Source: Rotaria sp. Silwood1
Taxonomy: Eukaryota; Rotifera; Eurotatoria; Philodinida; Philodinidae
Direction of reading: 5' to 3'
Length of the DNA: 64,000 nucleotides
Assembly (NCBI GenBank): GCA_905250075.1
Contig: CAJNOP010000015.1
Span: forward strand, 2,279,493 to 2,343,492
Shown here: one piece after another, positions 51,100 through 61,963 of the stretch
Numbering within the stretch: position 1 is the stretch's first letter
Layout of the letters: every line of letters starts with the position of its first letter
Translations under genes and position numbers: made by a program
The notes under the pieces: model-generated
The model's input: only the letters and a program-made list of their open reading frames with translations
What the model was told of the DNA's origin: nothing
Databases searched by the model: none

Positions 51100-51300
51100 A
51101 TGTCTATTCAATATTTCGTTTTGGTATTATTATTATTATCAACTATTTTATCAGTGAATGCTGAACCTCTGGCTTATGTTGCATGTACTGCTGCTTGTTT
51201 ATCAGGATGTTCAGTCGGAACGGTGGTGGCAGACGCTCCACTATGTTTTCCACCATGTCAAGCACTTTGTTTACCACTATTAGCTGCTCCAACACCTTAA
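51100..51300 (+). CDS. Small Cys-rich secreted protein, paralogue B
   Basis: A 66-residue frame starting MSIQYFVLVLLLLSTILSVN (signal peptide), then AEPLAYVACTAACLSGCSVG, a short linker, LCFPPCQALCLPLLAAPTP. The start at 51100 is chosen because a polypyrimidine tract and TTGATAG acceptor end six bases before it. It shares the PLAYVAC-x-x-x-C, PLC and PLLAAP-x-P framework with the minus-strand gene at 48754-48957, and has an extra Cys in the tail. The two are clearly one family arranged tail-outward, 2.1 kb apart, with two foldback elements between. Function unknown; secretion is the only firm inference. Confidence 0.77.
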   Translation: MSIQYFVLVLLLLSTILSVNAEPLAYVACTAACLSGCSVGTVVADAPLCFPPCQALCLPLLAAPTP

Positions 51301-52902
51301 TGCATTTTTCGAACATTCATTTAAGTGTAAACGTATGCTGTTCTCTATTAAAACATAAACAGATAAGAACAACAAGCAATTGAATATTCGTGTGGTTGGA
51401 GATTGTCAATAGAAAAAAATTGACAAACATTCCTAAAGAATTTAGTAGAAATAAATAAAAACTAATTTTTCTTTTTGCTGCTAAAGACCTTATAATCATC
51501 GTGATAGTTCGATGCTTTCATCTTCAGCATTATCATCAAATGCTTGTTTTTATTTAAAATATCATTTAAACAATCAAGATGAGCAATCTTTTAATATGAA
51601 TTTCACCATCACGTACAATACCGTATACCACAATACTTTATGTTATCTTTGAGTCTTTTGCTCGCCAGTATCATAACACCTTTATTTATTTGTTCTATTG
51701 ATGTCAGAATATTATGATAAGTATACTAAAAATTCATTTTAATTTTGTATCATTGATTTTATATTGAAATAAATAAAAATGAAAGCATCGAAATACTACT
51801 CTGATTATATACGTTAACTATGTATTAAGCCCGTTCGTTGTAAAAAATTTGCTTCTTATTTTATTACATAAATACATTAAATAATTACTATTTCTATACA
51901 CATTCTGATCAAACCCGTAGTTTTTTATTATCAATTTATACTTTATTAGATCTTGAATATCTTAAAGAAAACTCAGAGACAGGTACAACTTACTTTATAT
52001 AAGTATCGGTACAAATGTCGAGGTAAGATGTGTTCGAATAGAAAATGTGGGAAGCCTAACTTTTCAACACACAGATAGAGCAAAGTATTTACTTGGAAAT
52101 ATATATGCCGAATAAAATTTAGAATGTGCTTTAATACATTAAATTTTAATACTTTTAAAATCAGTAAATATGATTTTTTGCCAATGAAAATACTTTCGCG
52201 CTTTGTCTTGTTCTAACTTGGAACAAGAAAGTTGTGGGATCGATTTTCTATGTTTTTTTTTCGATACATGGTAGCCAATAATTAGCATTAAAAGAAAAAA
52301 CCCGTAGATTCCACGATTTTGGGGTGTGCATGTTGGCGAGTGGAGGCATGAGCGACGAAAAGAAAATTTTCCAGATGAAGCCGTCATATATTTGTTACTT
52401 TGTGGATGTGCTGCTCAGATTCATATGCGTGGTGAAGTTCAATTTAAATGTATATTTCACTTTGTATCAATATTGACAAAGCACAGACAGTAAGAAAAAT
52501 AATAAGTGCCTATTGCTCCTCCAACTTTTTCATGGAAAACAATTGCTGCCCTGTAAGTTCTGGTGTGTCGCCTATAAGCGTGTAAATGAAGTAGATATCA
52601 TCATTTTCAAACCACACCCACAGCCACTCGCTGGCATAGTGTACGTCCAGTGAAGAATCAATAAGCGTAATGGTCTCAAGCAAAAAACTTTCGGCAAAAT
52701 ATACTGTGACGAAGGTATACTTTAGCGAGAGTTACTTTTAACTAATAACCAATTCACCAAAACTTAAATAGTAAAAACACTTGAAAGCAAAATAGCTAAG
52801 GTGTTTCATTGAAAAATTTCAAGAAACAGCTTCTTGGTGACACCAGACATTCACAGCGTCGACATCTTTGAAAGGACTTACCTATTCATTCTTTTTGACC
52901 TA
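51301..52902. other. Intergenic region; lone C-rich half-repeat near 52611
   Basis: No gene is recognised. CCACACCCACAGCCACT at about 52611-52628 resembles only the C-rich arm of the telomere-like family. Confidence 0.4.
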
Positions 52903-52983
52903 CCGTGTGTGTGTGTCGATGTCCGGATGATTTTTGGCAATTAGCCTTCTCTTCATTTTCACCAACCTCTACATCCACACACA
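52903..52983. repeat. Telomere-like palindrome 8 (degenerate)
   Basis: CGTGTGTGTGTGTCGATGTC, a loop holding ATTAGCCTTCTCTTCATTTT (near-identical core to palindrome 3), then ACCTCTACATCCACAC. Confidence 0.75.
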
Positions 52984-53552
52984 ATTGTGCAAACAAAATC
53001 ATTTGACTTCAATCAAGTGACTGCGTCGAAATGATTCATTAATCAGTGCGCCACGTGCTAGTCCATCATGATCTAAGTATTCAATAATGTAAACTGACGA
53101 TTTTCTGATAGAAGAAGTGTTAGTGCAGATGGAATAACACTTTATTATGTTCCTTCATATCATACAGTCGCGTCGTTTACATAGAAAATACCCGTTTATA
53201 TATGCCAAAAGAAGGAGAGAGAGAGATGACGCAAGGAAGTAGAAGAAAGGAAAGAATCTATTAATAATAGTAATGCCAGTGATGAGAGAGCACATATATC
53301 TTGGTACTGTCAGAGTAAACGATTAGCTAATGAATGATATATAGTAATACAAGAGAGACGAAGAAAGCGTTACGCATTCAACAGTGACAGATGAACTATG
53401 CATCATCATGTGTATACAATCAATGATCAGAACTAAATAATAACAAATCATCAACTACACTGAAAGTGTCACATAAACGAAGATTTTGACATTGTGATCG
53501 CTGAGAATACTATGATCGACTGGACTATATTCGGGTTCTCATCGTTTGGAGA

Positions 53553-53611
53553 AGGATGTGAATGAGTGGGTGAAGGTGAATGTGGGTAAAGAGACACCCA
53601 CACTCACGCCC
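53553..53611. repeat. Telomere-like palindrome 9
   Basis: GATGTGAATGAGTGGGTGAA and TGTGGGT, a very short loop (AAAGAGA), then CACCCACACTCACGCCC. Confidence 0.8.
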
Positions 53612-53745
53612 ATATGTTATAATTGAGAGCAGTGTTATTATTTTCTCCTGAAATACGTTGAAATCAAATATGAAAACTTGCTCCACCATATCTGTTTCAC
53701 GGATCTTCCATTAACTCTGAAAATTGCTGTTCATTCTAATGAAAA

Positions 53746-54295
53746 TATATTCAAAGGATAGAAGAGGAGTATATGTAATCTTTTTATACAATACAGAATT
53801 TTACTTCCTTTGACTTTCGATGAATAAACAGATAAGAAAAGATATGCTTCAACCGGGAATCGAACCCATTACCAAGACTAGTTAACATGACCAGTACTTT
53901 TTCTTTCTGAATGATATTCAATCATCGACAGTCAAAGGAAGTAAAATTCTGTATTGTATAAAAAGATTACATATACTCCTTTTCTATCCTTTGAATATAT
54001 ATTTACTCTTAAGAAGAGAGAAACATTCACCATCGTATAATACTTGGTAAGAAATAGCTTCGCTATATTCAAGTACGTCAAACACATTGGATCGACGTTA
54101 AAATACTTTCGACAATTAAATATCATTCAGAAAGAAAACATATGTGAAAGCCGTGCTTCGATCACTCAATGGTTAGAGCATTGGTCATGTTAACCAGTCT
54201 TGGTCATGGGTTCGATTCCCGGTTGAAGCATATCTTTTCTTATCTGCTTGTTCATCAAAAGTCAAAGGAAGTAAAATTCTGTACTGTATAAAAAG
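53746..54295. mobile_element. Foldback retroelement-like unit with tRNA-like heads
   Basis: Two inverted copies of the same unit. The right copy (54155 to about 54295, +) starts with a tRNA-like head and ends in the body CATATCTTTTCTTATCTG...GTCAAAGGAAGTAAAATTCT and TATAAAAAGATT. The left copy (about 53895-53748, -) lacks the D-arm part. A third partial body copy lies at 53926-54004 (+). The whole is flanked by 13-bp direct repeats ATTCTAATGAAAA (53733-53745 and 54296-54308), a plausible target duplication. The layout fits a tRNA-derived SINE that became a palindrome. Confidence 0.7.
54155..54229 (+). tRNA. tRNA-like sequence, probably SINE head and not a functional tRNA
   Basis: The 7-bp acceptor stem pairs (GCTTCGA with TTGAAGC, one G-U). 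A D-loop-like AATGGTTAGAGC and a canonical B-box/T-arm GGGTTCGATTCCCGG are present. The anticodon arm pairs TTGGT with ACCAG but leaves loop CATGTTA, lacking U at position 33. GTT at 54189-54191 would be an Asn anticodon only with a shifted stem. This defect plus the repeated 3' body argue for a tRNA-derived element. Confidence 0.5.
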
Positions 54296-54451
54296 ATTCT
54301 AATGAAAAAGTAGACTGACAGTTAAATCGGTTTTTTGTCGGTAAAAATTTAAGCGGGTTCGCCTGCATTGTTTATCTCATGATGTGAGGAAGTAGAGAAT
54401 CAAAAAGAAAAAAATATGACGGTTTAAGACAACAGTTTTTGATTACTACAT

Positions 54452-56035
54452 ATGCACGTTACGACAAAAAGAACTGCTATTTTGCCATCGAAAAAAGTGT
54501 ATGATATGCCGTCAACCTTCGAAACATTACCAGATGAAATTTTAATGATTATCCTCAGTTATTTTGGCGACGCTTATGGAAAACTTCGAGCATTTAGTGG
54601 CTTGAATCAACGTCTGAACAACATTCTCATCGATAAACGTTTGCATTTACTTGCTGATTTCTTACACATCAGCACAGAGTATACGAATTTGGAGAAGTAT
54701 TACAACTGTGTCGCTTTTCAAGATGTATCGAAACAGTTAGTATCGATTAATACAACAATAAATACGCGACAACTTCGTCAGTGCTTACAATCGTTAGTCG
54801 TTTTTCATATGAAAAAACGATGCATTCAACTAGAGTTTCAAATTGAATCAATCCGTGAGAAATACGAATCTGTACGTCAGCATCTCACCAAAGACGAGAG
54901 TACTCGTGTAGACGAGGTTTTGCAAAGCGCATTCAACGATTTAAAAAATATGGCTAAGCCGAGCCAGTCCGTTGAACGAATCCAATCATTAGTTCTCGTT
55001 AGAGGTGCTCGTCTTGAATGTAATGACTATGGACTTGTTTGTTTTAATCTTGCCAAAGCAATCAATCGATACTTACTTTCTCATATTCATTACACTGAGT
55101 CTGAAGCTTTCCTTGTGGACTCTCCATTTATTGAAATGTTCAAAATATTAATTATTTCAAATCCTGAGCTTTTAAAAAATCGTGATGTTGTCGGTAATGG
55201 TGGTCGAACGGTTCGTTATTTCCTATTCTATTCTGTCTATCGGTTACAATATTTTTATTTGAAATCGATATGCACTTCGATTGATATTAAATGGTATCAA
55301 GCTGTAGTAGATCTTCTCATTTTGGTGATCAAATGTGAGAAACAAGTTTTTAATCATCCAAGCTGGCTTCAAGAATGTATTTTTGATATATTGGATGTAT
55401 TTTCTTCCACTAAATTAGTAATAGAGAACGGACCGTTCATAGAGGCTATTCAATGGGATATATTGAAAATTGTACTGCATGAGTGTGTTTCAAGCTCAAC
55501 ATCATCATGGATTGAAAATTTGGATCATGCAATCAGATTTATGTTAGTGAATTTAATTGAAAAAAATCAGCTAGATCTAATACTATTCTTATATCGTCAA
55601 GTTGAATCTGTGAGAAATTTCTTTAACAAGCGAAGTAATAGTCGAATAAATGTTGAAATGTTGACAGAAAATCGAATGGGCAGACAATTGCTTACAATGT
55701 TTATAGATGAGAAGCCATTAGGTACTTGGCTAATGAATGAAGATTTCATATTTGTACTGTTAGACAAGAAAGAAAACAAGCTACTTGAACACTTAATAAG
55801 ATCATCACCGTCTCTCGTGCATCTCTTAGACAAAGATGGAAATAATCCGTTACTCTATGTTTGTCTAAAGGTTCGCGGTGATCGGCATCGAATAATTCAA
55901 CTGCTCATCAAGATAGGATGTGACGTTCAACGACGAAATCGCCGAGGCCAAAATTTTCTAGATATAATACAACTGGCAGAGAATCGAGAACTGCTCAATA
56001 ACCTAGTCAAAGACAAAATAATCACAGTTGAATGA
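54452..56035 (+). CDS. F-box protein with C-terminal ankyrin-like repeats
   Basis: Single-exon frame of 527 residues. Residues about 20-65 form an F-box-like motif (FETLPDEILMIILSYFGDAY then LRAFSGLNQRLNNIL), which in known proteins binds Skp1 and recruits a substrate to a Cullin-RING ubiquitin ligase. The middle (about 70-440) is helical with no named domain. The end carries ankyrin-like units (LLDKDGNNPLLYVCLKV, IIQLLIKIGCDVQRRNRRGQ, NFLDIIQLAENRELLNNLV). An in-frame second ATG (MPSTFETLPDE) 18 codons in is the alternative start. The substrate is unknown. A dead relative of the broader F-box group lies at 19.3-19.8 kb. Confidence 0.8.
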   Translation: MHVTTKRTAILPSKKVYDMPSTFETLPDEILMIILSYFGDAYGKLRAFSGLNQRLNNILIDKRLHLLADFLHISTEYTNLEKYYNCVAFQDVSKQLVSINTTINTRQLRQCLQSLVVFHMKKRCIQLEFQIESIREKYESVRQHLTKDESTRVDEVLQSAFNDLKNMAKPSQSVERIQSLVLVRGARLECNDYGLVCFNLAKAINRYLLSHIHYTESEAFLVDSPFIEMFKILIISNPELLKNRDVVGNGGRTVRYFLFYSVYRLQYFYLKSICTSIDIKWYQAVVDLLILVIKCEKQVFNHPSWLQECIFDILDVFSSTKLVIENGPFIEAIQWDILKIVLHECVSSSTSSWIENLDHAIRFMLVNLIEKNQLDLILFLYRQVESVRNFFNKRSNSRINVEMLTENRMGRQLLTMFIDEKPLGTWLMNEDFIFVLLDKKENKLLEHLIRSSPSLVHLLDKDGNNPLLYVCLKVRGDRHRIIQLLIKIGCDVQRRNRRGQNFLDIIQLAENRELLNNLVKDKIITVE

Positions 56036-56895
56036 TATAGCTCGGAAGATATGAGTTGATTTGAACACAGAATGTGAGTGTCACTTAACCGTCACAAACG
56101 CTTATTATAACTCTTTATACTTATTATATAAATAAAAATAAATACTTATTATTTACAGAAGAAGAATTTTATGAACTCTTACGCCCGTTCAAAATGTGTT
56201 ATATGTAACTAAGGTGGAGTTAAAAGAGTTGGACACTCTTTGTCGTTAGAAAAAAAAAATTATTATTTTCATAGTGATGAATACATGGTAGATAATACTT
56301 ACTGTTTTCGTAACGTTCTATGAATTCCATCATGGAGATAAAATAGTACAATAGTTGCACCTGGAACATCCGTTGCTTCAGCAAGAATTAATTTTTGACT
56401 AAGTGTTTTCATCAAATCGATCGATTTATTTTGAAAAATAAAAAAACAAATAATCAAGTGGTCTGTCCATGTAACGCGTGATTCTGTCACGAATTTTGTT
56501 GTTTTATGAGTCTCCTACCGTTTAAATAAATAAAAAATCAGGAATTTTTTACATGTAGTGTTGTAGAAAAAAGTGAGCTGAACAAAATGAGATATTTTTC
56601 GCTTTCGCAGAATATCGTGATTCTTTATTACAACAAACGTTTTATGGACCCCCAATTAACATTCCGCCGAAACAGAGCTCGTAAAACTTTTATTGTATTT
56701 CAGAACCATGACATTCTATGGAAACCGATAATATAAAATTTGTTCAGATCACTTTTCTCTACAAGACTATTGACCGCGCCAGAATTAGGTAGGAGTGGGT
56801 GTAAGTTCAATAACTCAAGAACCGTAACACCTATCGACCTGTGGTTTTTGCTAATCGAAAGGGGTGGAGGCCGAACTTCTTTTTCTCCAATAATG
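56036..56895 (-). other. Intergenic region with one possible minus-strand exon
   Basis: At about 56490-56305 the minus strand reads IDLMKTLSQKLILAEATDVP and GATIVLFYLHDGIHRTLRK, then a strong donor (AACAGTAAGT). No partner exons were found, so it may be a stranded exon of a lost gene. The region 56790-56890 includes a GTGGGTGTAAG word but no full palindrome. Confidence 0.3.
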
Positions 56896-57344
56896 TATAC
56901 GACGAAATCCTTTTGAAACTAATCATATTTGACAAACATGCAAAAGAACCCATGAAAATGACCTACCAATTGGATGAAATTTCGATTTTGACCTTTGATT
57001 TAAATAGAGGGTCTTGAGATCTGTAGTTCAAGACACAATGAGCTTTCTTACTTTCTCTTACATGTTCATCGAAATCTCAAGTTACTATGATAAAAAGTGC
57101 GAAAACTTAGTAAAAAAATCAACTAAATTCCCATTATTTGCGCATGTAAGTACATGATTTCATTTTCTCAACGTTAGAATGTAATAAGAGAACCATTTGC
57201 ATTGTGTCTTGAACTATAGATCTCAAGTCCCTCTATCTAAATCAAAGGTCAAAATCAAAATTTCATCTAATTGGTAGGTCATTTTCATGGGTTCTTTTGC
57301 ATGTTTGTCAAATATGATTAGTTTCAAAAGGATTTCTTCGTATA
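56896..57344. mobile_element. Foldback element with 145-bp inverted arms
   Basis: 56896-57040 and 57200-57344 are inverted copies sharing AAATCCTTTTGAAACTA, GCAAAAGAACCCATGAAAAT, GACCTACCAATT and CAAGACACAATG. The right arm ends exactly where telomere-like palindrome 10 begins. No coding capacity. Confidence 0.85.
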
Positions 57345-57530
57345 GGGTGTGGGTGAAGACAAGACATATATACTCACCCACACCCTCACGCACAGCCACA
57401 GCCACAGCCACAGCCACACCTACAGCCACACAACACACCCACACCCACACCCACACCCCCACCCACACCCACACACCCACACCCCACCCACCCACACCCC
57501 ACACCCACACCCACACCCTCACCCACACCC
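57345..57530. repeat. Telomere-like palindrome 10 (long C-rich arm)
   Basis: Very short G-rich arm (GGTGTGGGTG), loop of about 16 bp, then about 155 bp of CCCACA/GCCACA variants, the purest and longest run in the window. Confidence 0.92.
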
Positions 57531-58423
57531 ATAAAACTACTTATTGATTTGATTAAATATTGGTTAAATAAACCAAGAATCGTTTAGTACATATTGAATC
57601 ATGAAAAATCATATGTTTAACTGTCACCAAATTTATATTTAGCATAGTTATAATTTATCATTTACATGGTAAAAGCACTTGCTTCGAAATCGTTTTTGTG
57701 ATAAATGGGTACCTTCGACAATGCATCACCGTTAAACGGTAAAACAGCGTTTTTCAACTGTCAGGGTTGTTGTGTAATTACATGGCTTTCGGTATGATTG
57801 TGCATTTATTACTATTTACCTGAAAAAATTCTGATAATGTCCTACTGACAAAAGAGGAGAGCGAAAAAAATATAGTTAACGCCCGATAGACAGAGAGAAG
57901 AAAAAAAAATTTTTTTTTTTCTTTTCTTATGTACCACAGTTCTATTATTTATTCAACCTTCTACTCGAACACACTATAACGAATATACTTGATAAGATAA
58001 TATTCTTTTTGGCTTTTGAATAGTTTAGCAAACTTGACTTTGTGTGTCTGAAAATAAGTTGTTGTAAAAGCTAAAACTTTATGTATGACTCAAGATCATT
58101 ACAATGTTGAGAAGCAATTTGCGGACTCCTCTTTCGTTTTTGATTTTCATCTAGTTAACTAAAAAGAATTCATAAAAGTGCATGCTTTGAATCGTTGTAT
58201 TCTTGTGCTTTAGCGAGTTATTTCGAAAGTATTTTACACTTTTTTGTTTCAAAAATATGTATCCGTAGAGTTTTTCTGAACATATCGTTCGTAGAAGTAA
58301 TAATTGTATCCCTTAGAAGATCTCATAGAGTTCTGATTCGATTCTTTGTACAACTAGAAATCCTGAAATTCTTTTCGACGTAAATCTTCTTACTGTCTTT
58401 TCACTATTATTTAGATTGCTGCA
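57531..58423. other. Intergenic region before the glutathione transferase relic
   Basis: No gene is recognised. A polypyrimidine-ATTATTTAG acceptor-like site ends nine bases before the GST ATG, suggesting a 5' UTR intron or trans-splice site. Confidence 0.4.
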
Positions 58424-59089
58424 ATGGTTCTTCATTTATATATCGACTGGTTATCTCAGCCTTCTCGTGCCGTAGCTATGTTACTAATGGAAAATAATAT
58501 TGAACATCAAGTTCATGAAATCAGCTGCATGCAAGGAGAAACTCAAAGTTCTGAATACAAACAGGTGAATCCAGCTGGAAAAGTTCCGTCGATTGTTGAT
58601 AATGATTTTCACTTGGGTGAGTCTCATACAATAATGCGCTATATATGTGTAAGCAGGAATCTACCTGATCATTATTAGCCAAATGATATTAAACAACGTG
58701 CTCGAGTCGATTATTGGTTAGACTGGCATCACATGAATTTACGTCATGGATCAATGTGTTTAATAAGAGCAAATTTATTGGCTCCTATTAAAAAGTATTC
58801 GCAACAAACCATCGATGAATTACGAAAAGAAGGTGACGCAGTATTGAAATCAAGTTTAAGCTTTATGGAGGAAGCCATGAGTAAAAATAACTATATTGCT
58901 GGTGGAAATCAATTGTCAATTGCCGATATTGCATTAGCATGTGAAGTGATAATGTTGCCAATTGCAGATGCTTCATACAAAGCTTACCCAAACATTGAGG
59001 CATGGCTAAAAAGACTTTCAACAGAAATCAAGTGCTGGTATCAAGTTAATGCAAAATTAGATCAATTTCTAGCATCGAAAGGCAAATAA
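58424..59089 (+). pseudogene. Theta-like glutathione S-transferase with one in-frame TAG
   Basis: A single reading frame of 222 codons covers a whole cytosolic GST. The thioredoxin-like N-domain is LHLYIDWLSQPSRAVAMLLM (Ser near residue 13 as in theta GSTs), then VNPAGKVPSIVDNDFHLGES with the cis-Pro glutathione-binding motif. The helical C-domain runs RARVDYWLDWHHMNLRHGSM to GGNQLSIADIALACEV and WLKRLSTE. The sole defect is a TAG at 58676-58678 (codon 85), just after LPDHY, where relatives usually have an aromatic residue before P. Everything after stays in frame. This is a very young pseudogene, an allele-specific nonsense change, a sequencing error or a read-through codon. Family role: conjugation of glutathione to electrophiles. 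Confidence 0.85.
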
Positions 59090-60795
59090 TCCTATATTGA
59101 TTTTTTCTTCCTTATAGAAGTAACGCTATTATTTTCTGTTTGCAAACTTTTAGTTAACTACTTCAAAAGCATCTCTGAGTGCTGTGTGTGTTTCTATATT
59201 TTTTAAGCACAAAGAAATTATCAAATAAAGCCTAGCGGGTATACTATTCACTCGAATGAAATTAAAATGGGAATGAAGTCGTACGATGAAAGTAACTCGA
59301 GATCAGTTTGCTCATTGATGTTGCTGCGAAATTGTTCCACTTTCGAGTTTGGATAACAATCCAAACTGATGATCGACAGACGACCAAACGAGCTTTTGTC
59401 GCGACAAACATATCTGACACATGCATACCTCTTGTAGTTTGAGTCAACAAAAGTTATCGTCGTTGGTGCACTCGATTTTCATTTTTCTCTTTTCTTTTGA
59501 CATGCATTCTTTTTCGCTCTATTTGCTAGACAGAAGTACAAGAATCGTGCAACACAAGAACTTAAAAAATACCAAAGACAATAATGCAAATGTGATACAG
59601 CTTGAATTGTGTTATTGGGATTCAAATAAAAAATGTTCACACAACGTCCTAAGAAATGTAACAAACTTTACCAACTTTTATCTGCATGAAATAGTGTTGA
59701 GTTTGTTTTAACATTGAAAAGCACATGACAAATTGATAGGTACTAATTGATTGTGTTTCGGATGTGATTTTGACGAATTAAGAGTCGGTTTTCAAACAAC
59801 GTAGTGTCAGTGATGTGACTCACTTTCAGCTCGGATCCATCTAAACAAGCATTTGGCAGACACTTACTCACAATGTGTCTTACAAGAAAATATTGTAAGT
59901 TTGTATTTTCCAAGTGTAAAAATGAAAAAGAAAACGGTTTTTATCTACACAGACATTTGCATCATTCTTCTTTTTGATCTCATGGTATTCTTTTTTTCTT
60001 TGTTGTGCTAAAAAAATACTAACCTTTTTATTGTTCTTACAAGGAAACGTATCCAACTATATAATTTCTTAATCAATGCGTTATATTCATCAATTGTGAT
60101 ACAAGATTTGTTAGGAATGGTATTGCAATGAAAAATCGCGCTCTTCATAAAGCAACATCTTCACAGCTTCTTTGCCATTACTTTGACTTGTGTTTGAACA
60201 CTGGTAGTCAAATAATTATTATTACTGTAGTTTCTCATTCTTAGGTAGTAACTTGAGTATATACTGCATAGTTTTCCAAACTATTAACAGTTAAAGTATT
60301 ATTTTACTTATTTGAAGTGATCACAACCGAAGTAGCGCACAATATTTGAACTTCATCATTCAGCCAAAGAAATAAAGGACGTCTTGTTCGAACTGGCACT
60401 CAATCATCAGCTTAAAGAAAAGCAAATGTTTATCGTTTTTCATTCTATCATTAAGTAGAGAAATTTGATGGTAATTTGTATCGTATATGTCTCAGAAGCT
60501 TCAAACATTATTTTGAAATATTACAAAACCCCGTGTTCCAAAGAGATTCAGTTTAAATGAGACAATTTCATTATTTTTTCTGTTGCTTTATCATGTGATC
60601 AAATGTGATATTCTATGGCATAATTCAAAATTTCTCTTTCATAAAATCAAAGTTCTTTCAAATATTCATTCATCTACCTTTTGAAACTAAAACTGTGTAA
60701 TAATGCGAAAGAAGAACTTGTTGACAGACGCAGACAGCTTTACGAAGAAAACTTTAGTGTCCTGTATACACTAGATGAACTCGAACATGACTACA
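59090..60795. other. Intergenic region without recognised gene
   Basis: AATAAA at about 59224 may end the GST transcript. No other gene or clear repeat was found. Confidence 0.45.
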
Positions 60796-60904
60796 TGTGG
60801 GTGGGTGTGGTGTTGGATGCAAGTGTGGGTCAAACTTCTTTTCACTCGCACACACATCCACTGCACCTTGACTATTAGCCATATCCACACTCACAACTAC
60901 ATCC
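60796..60904. repeat. Telomere-like palindrome 11
   Basis: GTGGGTGGGTGTGGTGTTGG and GTGTGGGT, loop CAAACTTCTTTTCACTCG, then CACACACATCCACTGCACC and a degenerate CA-rich tail. Confidence 0.82.
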
Positions 60905-61263
60905 TTTCTTCATCGTTACTCTCAACAGATTTCATTGACGTAATGATACAAGTTGTGAAAAACCAATAACATTTTTTCTTTCTATCCTGTATTGTATCAC
61001 TTTTTCAAAAAATAACAAAAGAGCAAACAAAAAGGTAAGTTAAAAAATAAACATTTGAGAGAGCAAATAAAGGACGAAAAGATGTCCTATATATTTTAAT
61101 CAATGCTGCTTATGTTTTCATAATCATCAGTTGGAATTTTTGTTTTTCTTAAAATCTATCTATATAATGATGAGAAACGTTTGTTGCAACAATGACTACT
61201 TTGAAAAGTGAAGGCATAAAAAAACAATAGTAAGTTGAATGAAAACATAATTATTCGCGTGAT

Positions 61264-61650
61264 TTATACTAACCCGAAAGCATGCTCAAAGTATTCGAAT
61301 ACTGTCTGATAATGTCCTAGACTTTCGAATATCCATGACGTATTACTATAACTAACAGCTAATGAGAGATGATCAGTAGAAAGAGTTTTTTGTCGTATTT
61401 GAAGTGCTTGTTTAGAGAACAATAATGCAACTCTGAAGTTGCTCATCGAATCATGAACTATACCAATATTATTGTAGACAGCAGTTAATGACAGATAATT
61501 AAAAGGAAGGAATGGCTGACAAATATGACCATATTTTTCAAGATAGGGCAAGGAATTTGAATAGTCTCTCATGGATCGATACGTCTCACCAAACATTTCT
61601 CCTCTATTCAGTGTAGCTATTAGACGTGTTTTATTGATTCTTATTACAGT
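61264..61650 (-). pseudogene. Fragment of a tetratricopeptide-repeat protein
   Basis: The minus strand reads RLIATLNRGEMFGETYRSMR, YLEKYGHICQP, then LSLTAVYNNIGIVHDSMSNF, ALLFSKQALQIRQKTL, LSLAVSYSNTSWIFESLGHY and a stop at 61264. These are about two and a half kinesin-light-chain-type TPR units (Y-x-N-I-G-x-x-x-x-x-x-x-F-x-x-A-L). TPR proteins are usually many units long and mediate protein contacts, so this is a fragment cut on both sides. A stop (TGA) precedes it near 61651. Confidence 0.65.
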
Positions 61651-61693
61651 GCATCATCCAATCACAGATTAAAAAAACAAATAAATTATTAAT

Positions 61694-61963
61694 ATGGAAA
61701 TAAACAATGAATCATCAACAGATTTTTTCTTAAATCCTGATCTTCAGACGCCCAGGATAAACAAAAGAGTAAGATCTGAAGGTGAAGAGTCTCACGAGTA
61801 TGAAACAATTATTATGCCAATGGAAAAAATGTCAGTAAATTTCAAGCACTCGAATCAATATGTAACAACAACTCAACAATATGACTATCCTCCAATCACC
61901 ATCGATCTCAAGTCTGCTCATAATAAAACGGATAGAAAATTAATCGAAGAAATTATGAAAGAA
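61694..61963 (+). pseudogene. Truncated ORF cut by telomere-like repeat
   Basis: From ATG 61694 the frame reads a plausible protein start: polar, acidic N-terminus (NNESSTDFFLNPDLQTPRIN), then YDYPPITIDLKSAHNKTDRK and LIEEIMKEW. It then runs straight into Val-Trp-Gly encoded by the TGTGGG repeat and a stop at 61996. The sensible protein ends at about codon 90. The PPITIDLKSAHNKTDRKLIE stretch vaguely recalls first ORFs of non-LTR retrotransposons (weak inference). No continuation was found after the repeat. Confidence 0.45.

Noticed and set aside
54155..54229. Functional tRNA-Asn
   Set aside because: Acceptor and T arm are good, but the anticodon loop lacks U33, and the sequence is part of a repeated inverted unit with a common 3' body.
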